DNA from: Paraburkholderia dilworthii
Lineage (GTDB): Bacteria > Pseudomonadota > Gammaproteobacteria > Burkholderiales > Burkholderiaceae
Reading direction: 5' to 3'
Assembly (NCBI RefSeq): GCF_000472525.1
Contig: NZ_AWZT01000018.1
Coordinates: 48,361-112,360 of the forward strand
Length of the DNA: 64,000 nt
The notes under the pieces were generated by a model. That model did no database searches. It was not told the origin of the DNA and saw only the letters and a list, made by a program, of their open reading frames with translations. The position numbers and the translations under genes were made by a program. This document shows, one piece after another, positions 1-8,151 of the stretch (its first letter is position 1; each line of letters starts with the position of its first letter).

Positions 1-125
1 AAACGCCGCAGGCAATGGTGGGGAACTGTTTGCGCATTTTCCGCAACGTGCGCGACAAGCGCGATGCCATGAGCGATGTGAAGCCGGTACAGTTCAGCAT
101 CGTGCTGCGCGAGAATCTGCCTTGA
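1..125 (+). CDS. C-terminal end of an unidentified protein
   Basis: An open frame enters from the left edge (first full codon at base 3) and ends at TGA 123-125. The 40 visible residues end in the peptide VQFSIVLRENLP. The start lies outside the window and I do not recognise the family from this fragment. The codons are GC-rich like those of the neighbouring genes, so it is probably the true end of a gene, but no function can be assigned. Confidence 0.5.
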   Translation, partial: TPQAMVGNCLRIFRNVRDKRDAMSDVKPVQFSIVLRENLP

Positions 126-239
126 TTCAGGCGGCTTTCGCGTGTGCCGATGATCGACATACAGCGATCGCAAGCACCTCAGGCACGCAAGATGCTGAAT
201 CCCTTTCGTGTTCCAACTCCCTACGAAAGGAGATCCATC

Positions 240-314
240 ATGCCTTACCTACTTGGCTGGCTTCTCGGTGTTCCGGTAATCGTGCTGGTTATTCTGTACC
301 TCATCTTCCACTGA
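240..314 (+). CDS. 24-residue hydrophobic membrane peptide
   Basis: ATG at 240 follows a strong Shine-Dalgarno (GAAAGGAGAT, 225-234) at good spacing. The 24-residue product is almost one continuous hydrophobic helix (MPYLLGWLLG at the N terminus, LVILYLIFH at the end) with no charged residue, so it should insert in the inner membrane as a single span. It stands alone and a GC-rich hairpin followed by a T-rich stretch lies just downstream, so it looks like an independent short transcript. Function unknown; small membrane proteins of this type often bind and modulate larger membrane complexes. The ribosome site plus terminator make a chance ORF unlikely. Confidence 0.6.
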   Translation: MPYLLGWLLGVPVIVLVILYLIFH

Positions 315-664
315 TCACTCGAAGCAACCTCGCTGGCGCGGCCCGTGTGCGGCCGCGCGTCTTTTCGCCCTTCTTTGCGATGCATGCGCTCGCGCCCGAG
401 CGAGCGTTCACTGCGATACGGTAGCGTCGCAGCTTTCTCTCATGCTGCCTTCGGTAAAAGCAGCGCTACACCGGTAGCAGCTTGTGGCCGCACGTGGCCG
501 CCGGCTTGTCGGCGAACCTGACGGTTGTCCCGGGCGCGAACGCACCCTGAAAATATACCAGGAGCCGCGCTGGATAGGCTTCCTAAAGCGACATACGACG
601 CAACGACTCGCGGGACGTTCTTCCGATAGAATCGGATTTAAATGAACGATTTTCCGAGCTGACC
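315..664. other. Intergenic region between the small membrane peptide and the Lrp gene
   Basis: A 350-base stretch without a supported gene. It contains the terminator-like hairpin at 336-358. An in-frame extension around 316-424 is arginine/proline-rich shadow sequence. The AT-richer part near 625-650, with the motif GATTTAAATGA, is the probable promoter/operator area for the Lrp-type gene that starts at 665. Confidence 0.5.
336..366 (+). terminator. Rho-independent terminator of the small membrane peptide gene
   Basis: GCGCGGCC (336-343) and GGCCGCGC (351-358) form an 8-bp perfect stem with a 7-base loop, followed by GTCTTTTC. It lies 22 bases after the stop codon of the 24-residue gene. 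Confidence 0.65.
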
Positions 665-1138
665 ATGACCACCAAAGCCCGCGCGCTGGACAATCAGGAC
701 CGCAGGATCATGCGCGCGTTGCAAAAGAACGCGCGTCTGAGCAATGCGGAATTGGCCGAACTCGTTGGCATGTCCACCACTGCATGCTGGAACCGCACAC
801 GTCAGCTGGAAAACGAGGGCTACATTCGCGGCTACGTCGCGCTGCTCGATCAGCAGAAGCTCGGCTTCGCGGATATCGTGCTGCTCGAAGTGACGCTCGA
901 TCGTCACGACGACGACGCGCTCGCGCGCTTCGGAGCGGAACTTGCAACGCTCACCGAGGTGCTCGAAGCCTATCTCGTGTCCGGCGATTACGATTATCTG
1001 GTCAAGGTGGCTGTGGACGGTACGGCGGGTTATGAGCGCTTCCTGCGCGAGAAGCTATACAAGATCGCGGGCATTCGTCATAGCCGCTCGATGTTCGCGC
1101 TACGCTGCATGAAGAGCATTCCCTCGGTGCAGGTATAA
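665..1138 (+). CDS. Lrp/AsnC family transcriptional regulator
   Basis: A 157-residue protein of normal length for the family. Residues about 8-60 form the AsnC-type helix-turn-helix (ALDNQDRRIMRALQ then LSNAELAELVGMSTTACWNR). Residues about 70-150 match the RAM/Lrp ligand-binding domain that forms octamers and binds amino acids (GDYDYLVKV near residue 108). Such regulators usually sense an amino acid and control its transport or breakdown. The convergent gene next door is an MFS transporter, not a clear amino-acid gene, so the target is unknown. Several ATGs exist; 665 gives the normal N terminus. Confidence 0.92.
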   Translation: MTTKARALDNQDRRIMRALQKNARLSNAELAELVGMSTTACWNRTRQLENEGYIRGYVALLDQQKLGFADIVLLEVTLDRHDDDALARFGAELATLTEVLEAYLVSGDYDYLVKVAVDGTAGYERFLREKLYKIAGIRHSRSMFALRCMKSIPSVQV

Positions 1139-1155
1139 CGCGCCGCCGTGCGCAT

Positions 1156-2358
1156 TCAATTTTTGTGCAGCGGTTTCTGACACGCGGCGAGCACAGCGCC
1201 GCCCGCGAGCAGCAGCGCGGAATAGATGAGGCCGCGAGCAAGACCTGCTCCGTCGGAGACCCACCCTATCACCATCGGCCCAACGATCTGTCCGAACGCA
1301 AAAACGATGGTGAATGCACTGATGCCTTTGGCCCAGTGGTTCGTCGGCAGATTGTGGCGCACGAACGCGGTCGTCGACGCAACGGCGGACAGGAACGTTG
1401 CGCCGAATAGCGCGCCCGATACAAACGCGATCCACGGTTGCGTGAACAGCGCGGGCAACAGCGTCGCGAGCGCAAGCAGCGCATTGAGCACCGCGAGCGC
1501 CTGACCGCCGCGCATGCGGTCGAGCAACCCGGACCACAAGCGCGCGGAGAGCACCGTCGCGATGCCAAGCAGCAGATAAAAGCCGGTGACGACAGCGGCG
1601 CTCATCCCCGCGTTGCGCAACAGCGCGACGATGAACGTCATGTAGCCGATATAGCCGACGCCGAACAAACCATAGCCGCCGAGCGCGCGAGCGTAACTCG
1701 GCCAGCGCGGGGCGTCGTCCGGGTTTGCCGAATGTGCGGCTGCCGGCGCCGCAACCGCGTGCAGGCCTTCGATCCTGCGCGCCGCGCCGGCGGCGGCAAC
1801 GCTGAATGCCGCGCATGCGGCCGCCAACGCAAACCACGCGAACTGCCAGCCATGCGCGCGGTTCAAAATGGTCAACGGCACCAGTACCGACGAAGCCACG
1901 ATGCCCCATCCTGTGCCGCCGTAATACAAGCCGAGAACGAGGCCCGCATCGCGCGGTCTCGCCGACGCAAGCCGCGCCGCCAGCACGCCACCGCTAACGA
2001 AAATTGCCGCGCTGCTCGCGCCCGTGACCACGCGCAGCGCAAGCAGCGAATCGGTGTCGGCGAGCAGGCCGCTGCCCGCCATCAGAAACGCGGTAGCCGC
2101 GCAACCGGCCACGAACAGTGTGTCTGCCTGCCAGCGACGCGCGAGTCGCGGGAAAGCCAGCGCGCCGAGCAGATAACCGAGCGCATTCGCAGTATTCATC
2201 GCCCCGGCTTCAGCGAATGTCCAGCCGAGGTCGAGTTTCATCGACGGCAATAGCAGCGCATAGGCAAAGCGCGCGAGTCCTAACGCGATCGCGCTTCCCA
2301 ATGACAACGCGGCGGCCAGCATCAACGTGGGAAAGCGTGGCACCGCGTGGTCGGTCAT
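1156..2358 (-). CDS. YbfB/YjiJ family MFS transporter
   Basis: About 400 residues with 12 predicted hydrophobic segments; strong similarity in style to the YbfB/YjiJ branch of the major facilitator superfamily (for example GLARFAYALLLPSMKLDLGW near the N terminus and a glycine-rich GLYYGGTGWGI segment). Members are inner-membrane secondary transporters, usually uncharacterised and thought to export small molecules. The start is uncertain: ATGs at 2358, 2394, 2418 and 2466 are all in frame and none has a good ribosome site; 2358 begins just before the first membrane helix. It converges with the Lrp-type gene with only 17 bases between stops. Confidence 0.85.
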   Translation of the reverse strand: MTDHAVPRFPTLMLAAALSLGSAIALGLARFAYALLLPSMKLDLGWTFAEAGAMNTANALGYLLGALAFPRLARRWQADTLFVAGCAATAFLMAGSGLLADTDSLLALRVVTGASSAAIFVSGGVLAARLASARPRDAGLVLGLYYGGTGWGIVASSVLVPLTILNRAHGWQFAWFALAAACAAFSVAAAGAARRIEGLHAVAAPAAAHSANPDDAPRWPSYARALGGYGLFGVGYIGYMTFIVALLRNAGMSAAVVTGFYLLLGIATVLSARLWSGLLDRMRGGQALAVLNALLALATLLPALFTQPWIAFVSGALFGATFLSAVASTTAFVRHNLPTNHWAKGISAFTIVFAFGQIVGPMVIGWVSDGAGLARGLIYSALLLAGGAVLAACQKPLHKN

Positions 2359-2544
2359 GGAGGAACGGGCGGCGTCGAATGGGTTAGTCGGCATGGGCTG
2401 ATGTGGATGGACAAGCATCGCTGTAAAGCGGTTGTCGTCTCGGCTTTTGTCGCGCCTCGCCATCATATACGGAGGCGCGCCGCGGGGCTGACAGTTAGTT
2501 GCATCGCGGCATGAGGCAAGGCGTGCATCGCCATAGCCGGTCAG

Positions 2545-3267
2545 CTATCGCGCAGGCCGCGAAGACGACGATGACGACGGTGCCCACGACCACGCGACGC
2601 ACGCAGCGTAGCGATGCGGCGCCGCTATCCACTGCGCGGCTATCTCACGCATGTCTTCCGGAATGGTGTTGCGCAGCGTCACGCGATTGTCTTCGCGCGG
2701 CAGCACGATGAGGTGCTGAAAGCCGCGTGTGATGCCAGCACCTGTTGTTTTGACGAGCGCTTCCTTGGCCGTCCAGGCATCGTAGAAGGCAGCCATTTGT
2801 GTGCAAGGATCGAGACGCTCGATCCACGCGGCCTCGCTGGGATCGAGTGTTAGCTTCATGATGGCGCGCCAGTCGAACCTGTCGCTGTGCTGTTCGATAT
2901 CGACACCGACGCGCCGCACCGACGACATCGCGATCAAACCGTAGGCGCCCGCATGGGAAACGTTGAAGTCGGGCGCTGTCGAATCCGTGAGGCGCGGGCG
3001 CCGGTTTGCATCGAATGTGAAGCGCAACGCATGAGCTTCGACGCCCGTGCTGCGCGCGAGCAGCTTGCGCAACGCCACGCGGGTTGTGGCGAAGCGCAGC
3101 GCGTCTTCGAGGCGGCGAAAGTTGTGTGCTCTTTCGCGCTCGTCGTCGCTGAGAGGCGCGAACGCCTCAGCATCGAGCGATGTCTCGAAGCACAGATCGA
3201 GCCGCCACAACGAAACGTCGGGCGGGCCTTGATGCTGAAGAGGAACGGGTTCGACGGCGGCAGTCAT
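2545..3267 (-). CDS. 4'-phosphopantetheinyl transferase, Sfp type
   Basis: 240 residues, typical for Sfp-type enzymes, which move the phosphopantetheine arm of CoA to a serine on acyl- or peptidyl-carrier proteins. Diagnostic motifs are visible: GVDIEQ (about 121-126, the Mg-binding acidic pair) and WTAKEALVK (about 165-173, catalytic Glu and Lys). FNVSHAGAYG near 101 matches the conserved substrate-binding segment. An alternative TTG start lies at 3279. No polyketide, NRPS or acyl-carrier gene is present in this window, so it must serve partners elsewhere. The long flexible C terminus is serine-rich and probably unimportant. Confidence 0.9.
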   Translation of the reverse strand: MTAAVEPVPLQHQGPPDVSLWRLDLCFETSLDAEAFAPLSDDERERAHNFRRLEDALRFATTRVALRKLLARSTGVEAHALRFTFDANRRPRLTDSTAPDFNVSHAGAYGLIAMSSVRRVGVDIEQHSDRFDWRAIMKLTLDPSEAAWIERLDPCTQMAAFYDAWTAKEALVKTTGAGITRGFQHLIVLPREDNRVTLRNTIPEDMREIAAQWIAAPHRYAACVAWSWAPSSSSSSRPAR

Positions 3268-3335
3268 GGGAAGAATCAAGGCGCGGTGGAATTACCGCGA
3301 CTCTACACGATGGCTTCTGTGCGAAGGGCTGAGTC

Positions 3336-4658
3336 TTACACCCGCTTCTTTTCTCCCGGCACCCCGATCAACAGCGCGATACCGCTCGTGAACAGCAATG
3401 CGCTCAGCATATAAAGCGCGTTGTCCATGCTGCCGGTGTGGGTCTTGATCTGCCCGATTACCCACGGGCTGACGATGCCGCTGGTGATACCGATGCTGCT
3501 GATGAACGCAATGCCGCCCGCCGCCGCAGCGCCCGACAGATAACTAGACGGCACGGTCCAGAAAATCGGCAGCGCGGCAAAGATCAGCACGGCAGCGAGC
3601 GAGAGAATGGCGAGCATCGCCGGAAAACTGCTTAAATGCAGCGTCAAAAGTGAAAGCGCGATACCGCCGCCAATCGTGCATACCGCGAAATGCCGGCGAC
3701 GCTCCGCCCGCCGGTCCGAATGACGAGCGATCAGCACGAGACCGACGGCGCCGATTGCATTCGGAACGACGCTGTAAAGACTGATCGCCAGAACATCGCG
3801 AATGCCGAAGTCGCGGATCATCAACGGCATCCAGAAACTGAGCGTCAACGACGCGCATGTCAGCGAAAAGTAGATGAAAGCAAACAGATAGATGCGCGGA
3901 TTGCGCAAGGCCTGCACGAACGAGTGCGATGAATGCGAGGATGCCGCGCGGTCCTCATCGCGTTGCGCGATCAGTTGCGCTTTCTCGTCGGCGGTAAGCC
4001 ATTTCGCGTGCTGCGGACCGTCGACGAGATAGAACGCGGCGACGAGCCCGAGCAGAACAGCGGGCGCGCCTTCAATGATGAACATCCACTGCCAGCCGAA
4101 GAGACCGAGCACGCCGCCCATATCGCGCATGATCCAGCCCGACACGAGACCGCCGAGCACGCCCGCGACCGCGACACCGGCGAAGAAAACCGACAGCACA
4201 GCCGCACGCCGCCGCGCCGGATACCAATAGGTCAGATACAGCACGATGCCTGGAAAGAACCCGGCTTCAAACACGCCGAGCATGAAGCGAAGCAGATAAA
4301 AATGCGTGGGCGTCGACACCATCATCATGCCGACCGACGCCATGCCCCACAGCAGCATGATCCGCGTGAATGTGCGGCGCGCGCCGAATCGCGAAAGCAG
4401 GAGGTTGCCAGGCACTTCGAACAGCACGTACCCGATGTAGAACACAGCCGCGCCAAGACCGTACATGGCGTCGCTGAAACCGAGGTCGTGCTTCATCTGC
4501 AATTGCGCGAAGCCGATGTTGATGCGGTCGAGAAACGACACGACGTAGCAGAGAAATAGAAACGGGATAATACGTAGCGATACTTTGCGATACAGCAGAT
4601 CGTCATGCGCGGCAGCGATTGAAGCCGGGTCGAGCGCGGGGGCGAGGGATTGACTCAT
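3336..4658 (-). CDS. MFS transporter, anion:cation symporter (phthalate permease-like) family
   Basis: 440 residues with 12 transmembrane segments. The N-terminal signature LDRINIGFAQLQMKHDLG and the FEVPGNLLL segment are characteristic of the ACS family, which imports organic anions such as aromatic acids, tartrate or hexuronates with a proton. ATG at 4658 is preceded on the minus strand by GGAGAAAC, a good ribosome site; the 53-codon upstream extension is arginine-rich shadow. It lies downstream of the flavin monooxygenase and metallo-hydrolase genes on the same strand and is the likely uptake system for their substrate. Confidence 0.9.
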   Translation of the reverse strand: MSQSLAPALDPASIAAAHDDLLYRKVSLRIIPFLFLCYVVSFLDRINIGFAQLQMKHDLGFSDAMYGLGAAVFYIGYVLFEVPGNLLLSRFGARRTFTRIMLLWGMASVGMMMVSTPTHFYLLRFMLGVFEAGFFPGIVLYLTYWYPARRRAAVLSVFFAGVAVAGVLGGLVSGWIMRDMGGVLGLFGWQWMFIIEGAPAVLLGLVAAFYLVDGPQHAKWLTADEKAQLIAQRDEDRAASSHSSHSFVQALRNPRIYLFAFIYFSLTCASLTLSFWMPLMIRDFGIRDVLAISLYSVVPNAIGAVGLVLIARHSDRRAERRRHFAVCTIGGGIALSLLTLHLSSFPAMLAILSLAAVLIFAALPIFWTVPSSYLSGAAAAGGIAFISSIGITSGIVSPWVIGQIKTHTGSMDNALYMLSALLFTSGIALLIGVPGEKKRV

Positions 4659-4838
4659 CGGTTTCTCCAAACATAAGGCGTGAAGGGTCCAACGGACCCG
4701 CGGGTCCGGCGTCTTGATGCACCGCGTTGTGGAATGCTGAAAGAACGGCGCGCGAATGCGCGGCCCCGCTCTACTGTCGTGATGATCTGCGCGCGGCCTG
4801 AGTAGCCGGGCACGCATTTGCGTTACATGTAGCGCAAA

Positions 4839-5075
4839 TCAAGCCGCGAGCGGATGAGTCTCGCCGGCTTCCGCCGTTGCATCAGCCACGCCTTCGCGGG
4901 CGTGCCGGATCGCTTCGAGCAGCGTCGCGTGATCACCGATATGGTTGGCGAGCAACAGAATGAGTTGCGCGTTGGCCGACTGGCTGCGCGTATCGTCGAG
5001 GCCGCGATGCATGTCGATCAGCGCCTCGTAGAAATCGTCGGGACGTGCGAGATTCGGTTCGGTGTTCAATGCCAT
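4839..5075 (-). CDS. DUF2783 domain protein
   Basis: A 78-residue, mostly helical acidic protein (core DFYEALIDMHRGLD). The size and pattern fit DUF2783, small proteins usually encoded directly beside an FAD-dependent aromatic hydroxylase, as here. Function is unknown; the constant pairing suggests a subunit or chaperone of the monooxygenase. The ATG at 5075 has GGAGACACAAC upstream. It lies 47 bases after the monooxygenase stop and is probably co-transcribed. Confidence 0.8.
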   Translation of the reverse strand: MALNTEPNLARPDDFYEALIDMHRGLDDTRSQSANAQLILLLANHIGDHATLLEAIRHAREGVADATAEAGETHPLAA

Positions 5076-5122
5076 GATGTTGTGTCTCCGGGATTCTATT
5101 TATCGCTGCGCGTGCGGTCGTT

Positions 5123-6853
5123 TCAGGCCGTGCCTTCCACGCACAACGCGCGCTTTAACGCATGTTCCACCGCCAGCGGATCGAGTTGCCTCCAGCGCGC
5201 GCATACATGCTGGTCCGGCCGGATGAGATAGAACGTGCCGGGCTGCGCGTCGTAGCGCGCGCTTGCAAGGCCCTCTGTATCGTGCAAAAGAATCGCATCA
5301 GCGAGCGCTGCGGCCTGCGCCTGGCTTTGCGCTTCGCCGCGCGTGACTACAACGAGCTTCAACGGAATTGCGCTCGTGCCAAGCGCACTCAACGCAGTTT
5401 CGGTTTGCGCATCGACATTTTTTTCGCCGCAGAACAGCACGCCAGTGAATTGCTGGCCGATATGCTGAAGCAGCCACGCCGATTCGCGAGCCGCCTGCAC
5501 CGGCGCGTCCACACAGGATGCCCCCGGAACCATTGCGCCTTCAAAGCTCTCGCTATCCGGCGTATTGAGCGGCGAGTCGCTCAATACAGCGGGCACGGAC
5601 AGGCGGCCACTATTCGTCAGTTGCCGCGCAAACGGATGGCGCCGCGCGAGCTTCAGCACAGCGTCGCGGAACACGCGGCTCACGGGGCTTTTCGGCGTGA
5701 TGAAATCGGTGGAACGCGTTGAGTTGCGGATGTTTTCGTCGGCGGCGAATTCGCGTTCGCTTGCATAGGTGTCGAGCAACCCGTCCGATGCCTTGCCTTG
5801 CAGCACCATCGCCAGCTTCCATGCGAGGTTTTCTGCGTCCTGCACGCCGCTATTCGCACCGCGCGCGCCAAACGGCGACACGCCATGCGCGGAATCGCCC
5901 GCGAACAGCACGTTGCCATGCCGGAAACGCTCCATGCGCAAACACGAAAACGTATAGACGCTAACCCATTCCAGTTCGAACTTTGCATCGGGTCCGAGCA
6001 ACGCGCGCACACGGGGAATCACGCGCTCCGGCGATTTTTCCAGCACCGGGTCGGCGTCCCATCCAAGCTGAAAATCGATTCGCCACACGTTGTCCGGCTG
6101 GCGGTGCAGCAACACCGATTGATTCGGATGAAACGGCGGATCGAACCAGAACCAGCGCTCGGTCGGGAAATCGGCTTCCATTTTCACGTCTGCGATCAGG
6201 AAGCGATCTTTGAACGTGACGCCTTTGCTGTCGAGTCCCATCAGATTGCGAATCGGACTACGCGAGCCATCGGCGGCGACCACATAGCGGCCGCGCAACG
6301 CGTACTGACCGTCAGGCGTATCGACGGTCAAGGTCACGGCAGCGTCGCACGTACCCGGCGTTCCGTTTTGCTGCACACCGGCCACTTTGCTTTTCCAGCG
6401 GATCTCGATGTTCGGCATTTGCTGCGCGCGTTCGAGCAGAAAGCCTTCGACGTAATACTGCTGCAAGTTGATGAACGCGGGCCGATGATGGCCCGCCTCC
6501 GGCTGCAGATTGAACGTGTAGACGAGTTCATCCTTGAGGAACACCTTGCCGACATTCCAGCTGATGCCCTTGTCAACCATCCGCTGGCCGCATCCAAGCC
6601 GATCGAAAATATCCAGCGAGCGCTTCGAGAAGCAGATTGCGCGCGAACCCGTGGACAATGAACAATCGTCGTCCACAAGGACGACCGGCACGCCCTGCTG
6701 CGCAAGGTCGATCGCTGTGGCGAGGCCCACCGGGCCCGCGCCGACCACGATCACCGGATAGACCGCCTGCTCCGCGCCGCTTTGCATGCTCTGCGAGTTC
6801 TGCTCGCGGCACGGCTGGTATTCGAACGACAGCGTCTGGTAGTTGATGCTCAT
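5123..6853 (-). CDS. FAD-dependent aromatic monooxygenase, MhpA/PheA-like
   Basis: 576 residues of the group A flavoprotein hydroxylases. An N-terminal FAD-binding GAGPVG (about 38-43) is followed by the mid-protein motif AADGSRSP and the second FAD motif AGDSAHGVSPFGARG (about 316-330). The length and a C-terminal thioredoxin-like region of about 150 residues match 3-(3-hydroxyphenyl)propionate hydroxylase and phenol hydroxylase relatives. The expected reaction is NAD(P)H-dependent hydroxylation of a phenolic ring. Substrate is unknown, and no ring-cleavage dioxygenase lies nearby. It is flanked by DUF2783 and a metallo-beta-lactamase-fold gene in one leftward cluster probably controlled by the divergent IclR pair. 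Confidence 0.88.
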   Translation of the reverse strand: MSINYQTLSFEYQPCREQNSQSMQSGAEQAVYPVIVVGAGPVGLATAIDLAQQGVPVVLVDDDCSLSTGSRAICFSKRSLDIFDRLGCGQRMVDKGISWNVGKVFLKDELVYTFNLQPEAGHHRPAFINLQQYYVEGFLLERAQQMPNIEIRWKSKVAGVQQNGTPGTCDAAVTLTVDTPDGQYALRGRYVVAADGSRSPIRNLMGLDSKGVTFKDRFLIADVKMEADFPTERWFWFDPPFHPNQSVLLHRQPDNVWRIDFQLGWDADPVLEKSPERVIPRVRALLGPDAKFELEWVSVYTFSCLRMERFRHGNVLFAGDSAHGVSPFGARGANSGVQDAENLAWKLAMVLQGKASDGLLDTYASEREFAADENIRNSTRSTDFITPKSPVSRVFRDAVLKLARRHPFARQLTNSGRLSVPAVLSDSPLNTPDSESFEGAMVPGASCVDAPVQAARESAWLLQHIGQQFTGVLFCGEKNVDAQTETALSALGTSAIPLKLVVVTRGEAQSQAQAAALADAILLHDTEGLASARYDAQPGTFYLIRPDQHVCARWRQLDPLAVEHALKRALCVEGTA

Positions 6854-6916
6854 CTTGGTGTCTCCGTCCTTCTCCGCTTTGCTCTGCTGTGCCTCTATTC
6901 TTTTATGCCGGTCAGG

Positions 6917-7876
6917 CTAGGCTTGCAGCGCGTCCCACATGTCCTTGTCGCGCTGCGCGGTCCAGACGCGCGGATGCGTGATGCCGCTCGCTTCATCGAA
7001 AGCACGCGAAACGTCGAACGGCAAGCAATGTTCGTAGATGAACACATGGCCGAACTTCGGATCCATTGCCTTGCGCGTGTGGGCCATCGCGGCCTTCAGA
7101 TCGAGCTTCTGCGCGACGGCTTCGCGGCCTTGCTGCAACAACGTGGTCACGAAATCCTTCGTGTAATCGAGGCCCTTGTTGACGTCTTCAGGCGTGGTCA
7201 ACGCGGGGCCGCGGCCCGGCACGAGCTTGTCGGCATTCAGCGCGCGCAAGGCTTCGAGCGTGGCCGGCCATTGTTCGAGTTGGGCGTCGCCGCAATAACA
7301 CGCTGCGTCATATTCGACGAGGTCGCCGGAAAACAGCACCTTCTGCGACGGCAGCCACACTACCGTGTCGCCCTTTGTATGCCCCGCGCCGAGATGCGCG
7401 ATGCGCACTTCGAGCTTGCCGAGAAACAGCGTCATTTCCTTCTCGAAGACGAGCGTGGGCCAGGTCAGGCCCGGCACCGTTTCGACGCCGGCAAAGAGAC
7501 GCGGGAAGCGCTCGATCTCCGACTTCATGTCCGCTTCGCCGCGCTCGACGATCATCTCGTACGTGCCGCGGCTCGCGATCACTTCCTGCGCGCCTTCCTT
7601 GAAATACGCCGACGCGCCCAGCACGCGCACTGCGTGATAGTGCGAGAGCACGACGTATTTGATCGGCTTGTCGGTGACGCTGCGAATCTTCGCGATCAGG
7701 TCCTGCGCCATTGCAGGCGTCGCGGTCGTGTCGACGATCAGCACGCCGTCGTCGCCGATGATCACGCCCGAGTTCGGATCGCCTTCCGCCGTGTACGCGT
7801 AGGCGTTCTCGGACAATTGCGTCCACGTGACTTTCTTGACTTCCAGGTCAGCCTGGGATGCGAATGCCTTTGCCAT
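6917..7876 (-). CDS. Metallo-beta-lactamase-fold hydrolase with altered metal motif
   Basis: 319 residues from ATG 7876, which has GGGAGAC upstream. The overall MBL fold is clear: GVLIVDTTATP, SHYHAVRVLG (about 78-87), GAGHTKGDTV (about 163) and LFSGDLVEYDA. The normal HxHxDH metal motif is present only as H79-x-H81-x-x-Arg84, so the Asp and the last His are replaced by Val and Arg. Related SoxH-like proteins carry out hydrolysis of unknown esters or thioesters. First gene of the cluster with the flavin monooxygenase, hence likely a downstream hydrolase, but reaction and metal content are unproven. Confidence 0.85.
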   Translation of the reverse strand: MAKAFASQADLEVKKVTWTQLSENAYAYTAEGDPNSGVIIGDDGVLIVDTTATPAMAQDLIAKIRSVTDKPIKYVVLSHYHAVRVLGASAYFKEGAQEVIASRGTYEMIVERGEADMKSEIERFPRLFAGVETVPGLTWPTLVFEKEMTLFLGKLEVRIAHLGAGHTKGDTVVWLPSQKVLFSGDLVEYDAACYCGDAQLEQWPATLEALRALNADKLVPGRGPALTTPEDVNKGLDYTKDFVTTLLQQGREAVAQKLDLKAAMAHTRKAMDPKFGHVFIYEHCLPFDVSRAFDEASGITHPRVWTAQRDKDMWDALQA

Positions 7877-8030
7877 GCTTGTCTCCCTCAAAAGTTGGAC
7901 GTGAGGCGAGACGGCCGGCTGCGCGCTGCGGCGCGGGCTGACGGTATTGGAGGTTGTCTCGCCCCGTTTTTGACTCTGTGACTGCGCCGGTGTGTCGGGG
8001 TGAATCCATCTTATGGCCGCGCCAGTTTAT

Positions 8031-8062
8031 TTGTCAATAGCGAAATCTATCGCTATACACAA
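8031..8062. promoter_or_regulatory. 32-bp palindromic operator, probable IclR site
   Basis: TTGT (8031-8034) plus ATAGCGA (8037-8043) are mirrored exactly by TCGCTAT (8050-8056) plus ACAA (8059-8062), 22 paired bases around one centre. It lies in the divergent promoter between the leftward monooxygenase cluster (first ATG 7876) and the IclR genes. IclR regulators bind palindromes of this size, and the position allows it to control both directions. Confidence 0.7.
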
Positions 8063-8151
8063 ATTTAACGACGCCTAAGATGGAGGGAGGAACAGCAGGG
8101 TTTGCGGCTGGGCTTCGGTTAACATGGACGCTTTTTCGGACGAACACAGGC

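Noticed and set aside
1438..2253. 271-residue ORF opposite the YbfB-type transporter
   Set aside because: Arg/Gln/His-rich composition, no domain, lies entirely antisense to a clear MFS gene; a high-GC shadow frame.
6782..7981. 399-residue ORF opposite the MBL-fold gene
   Set aside because: Its composition is the mirror of a well-supported protein, and it has no recognisable motif or ribosome site.
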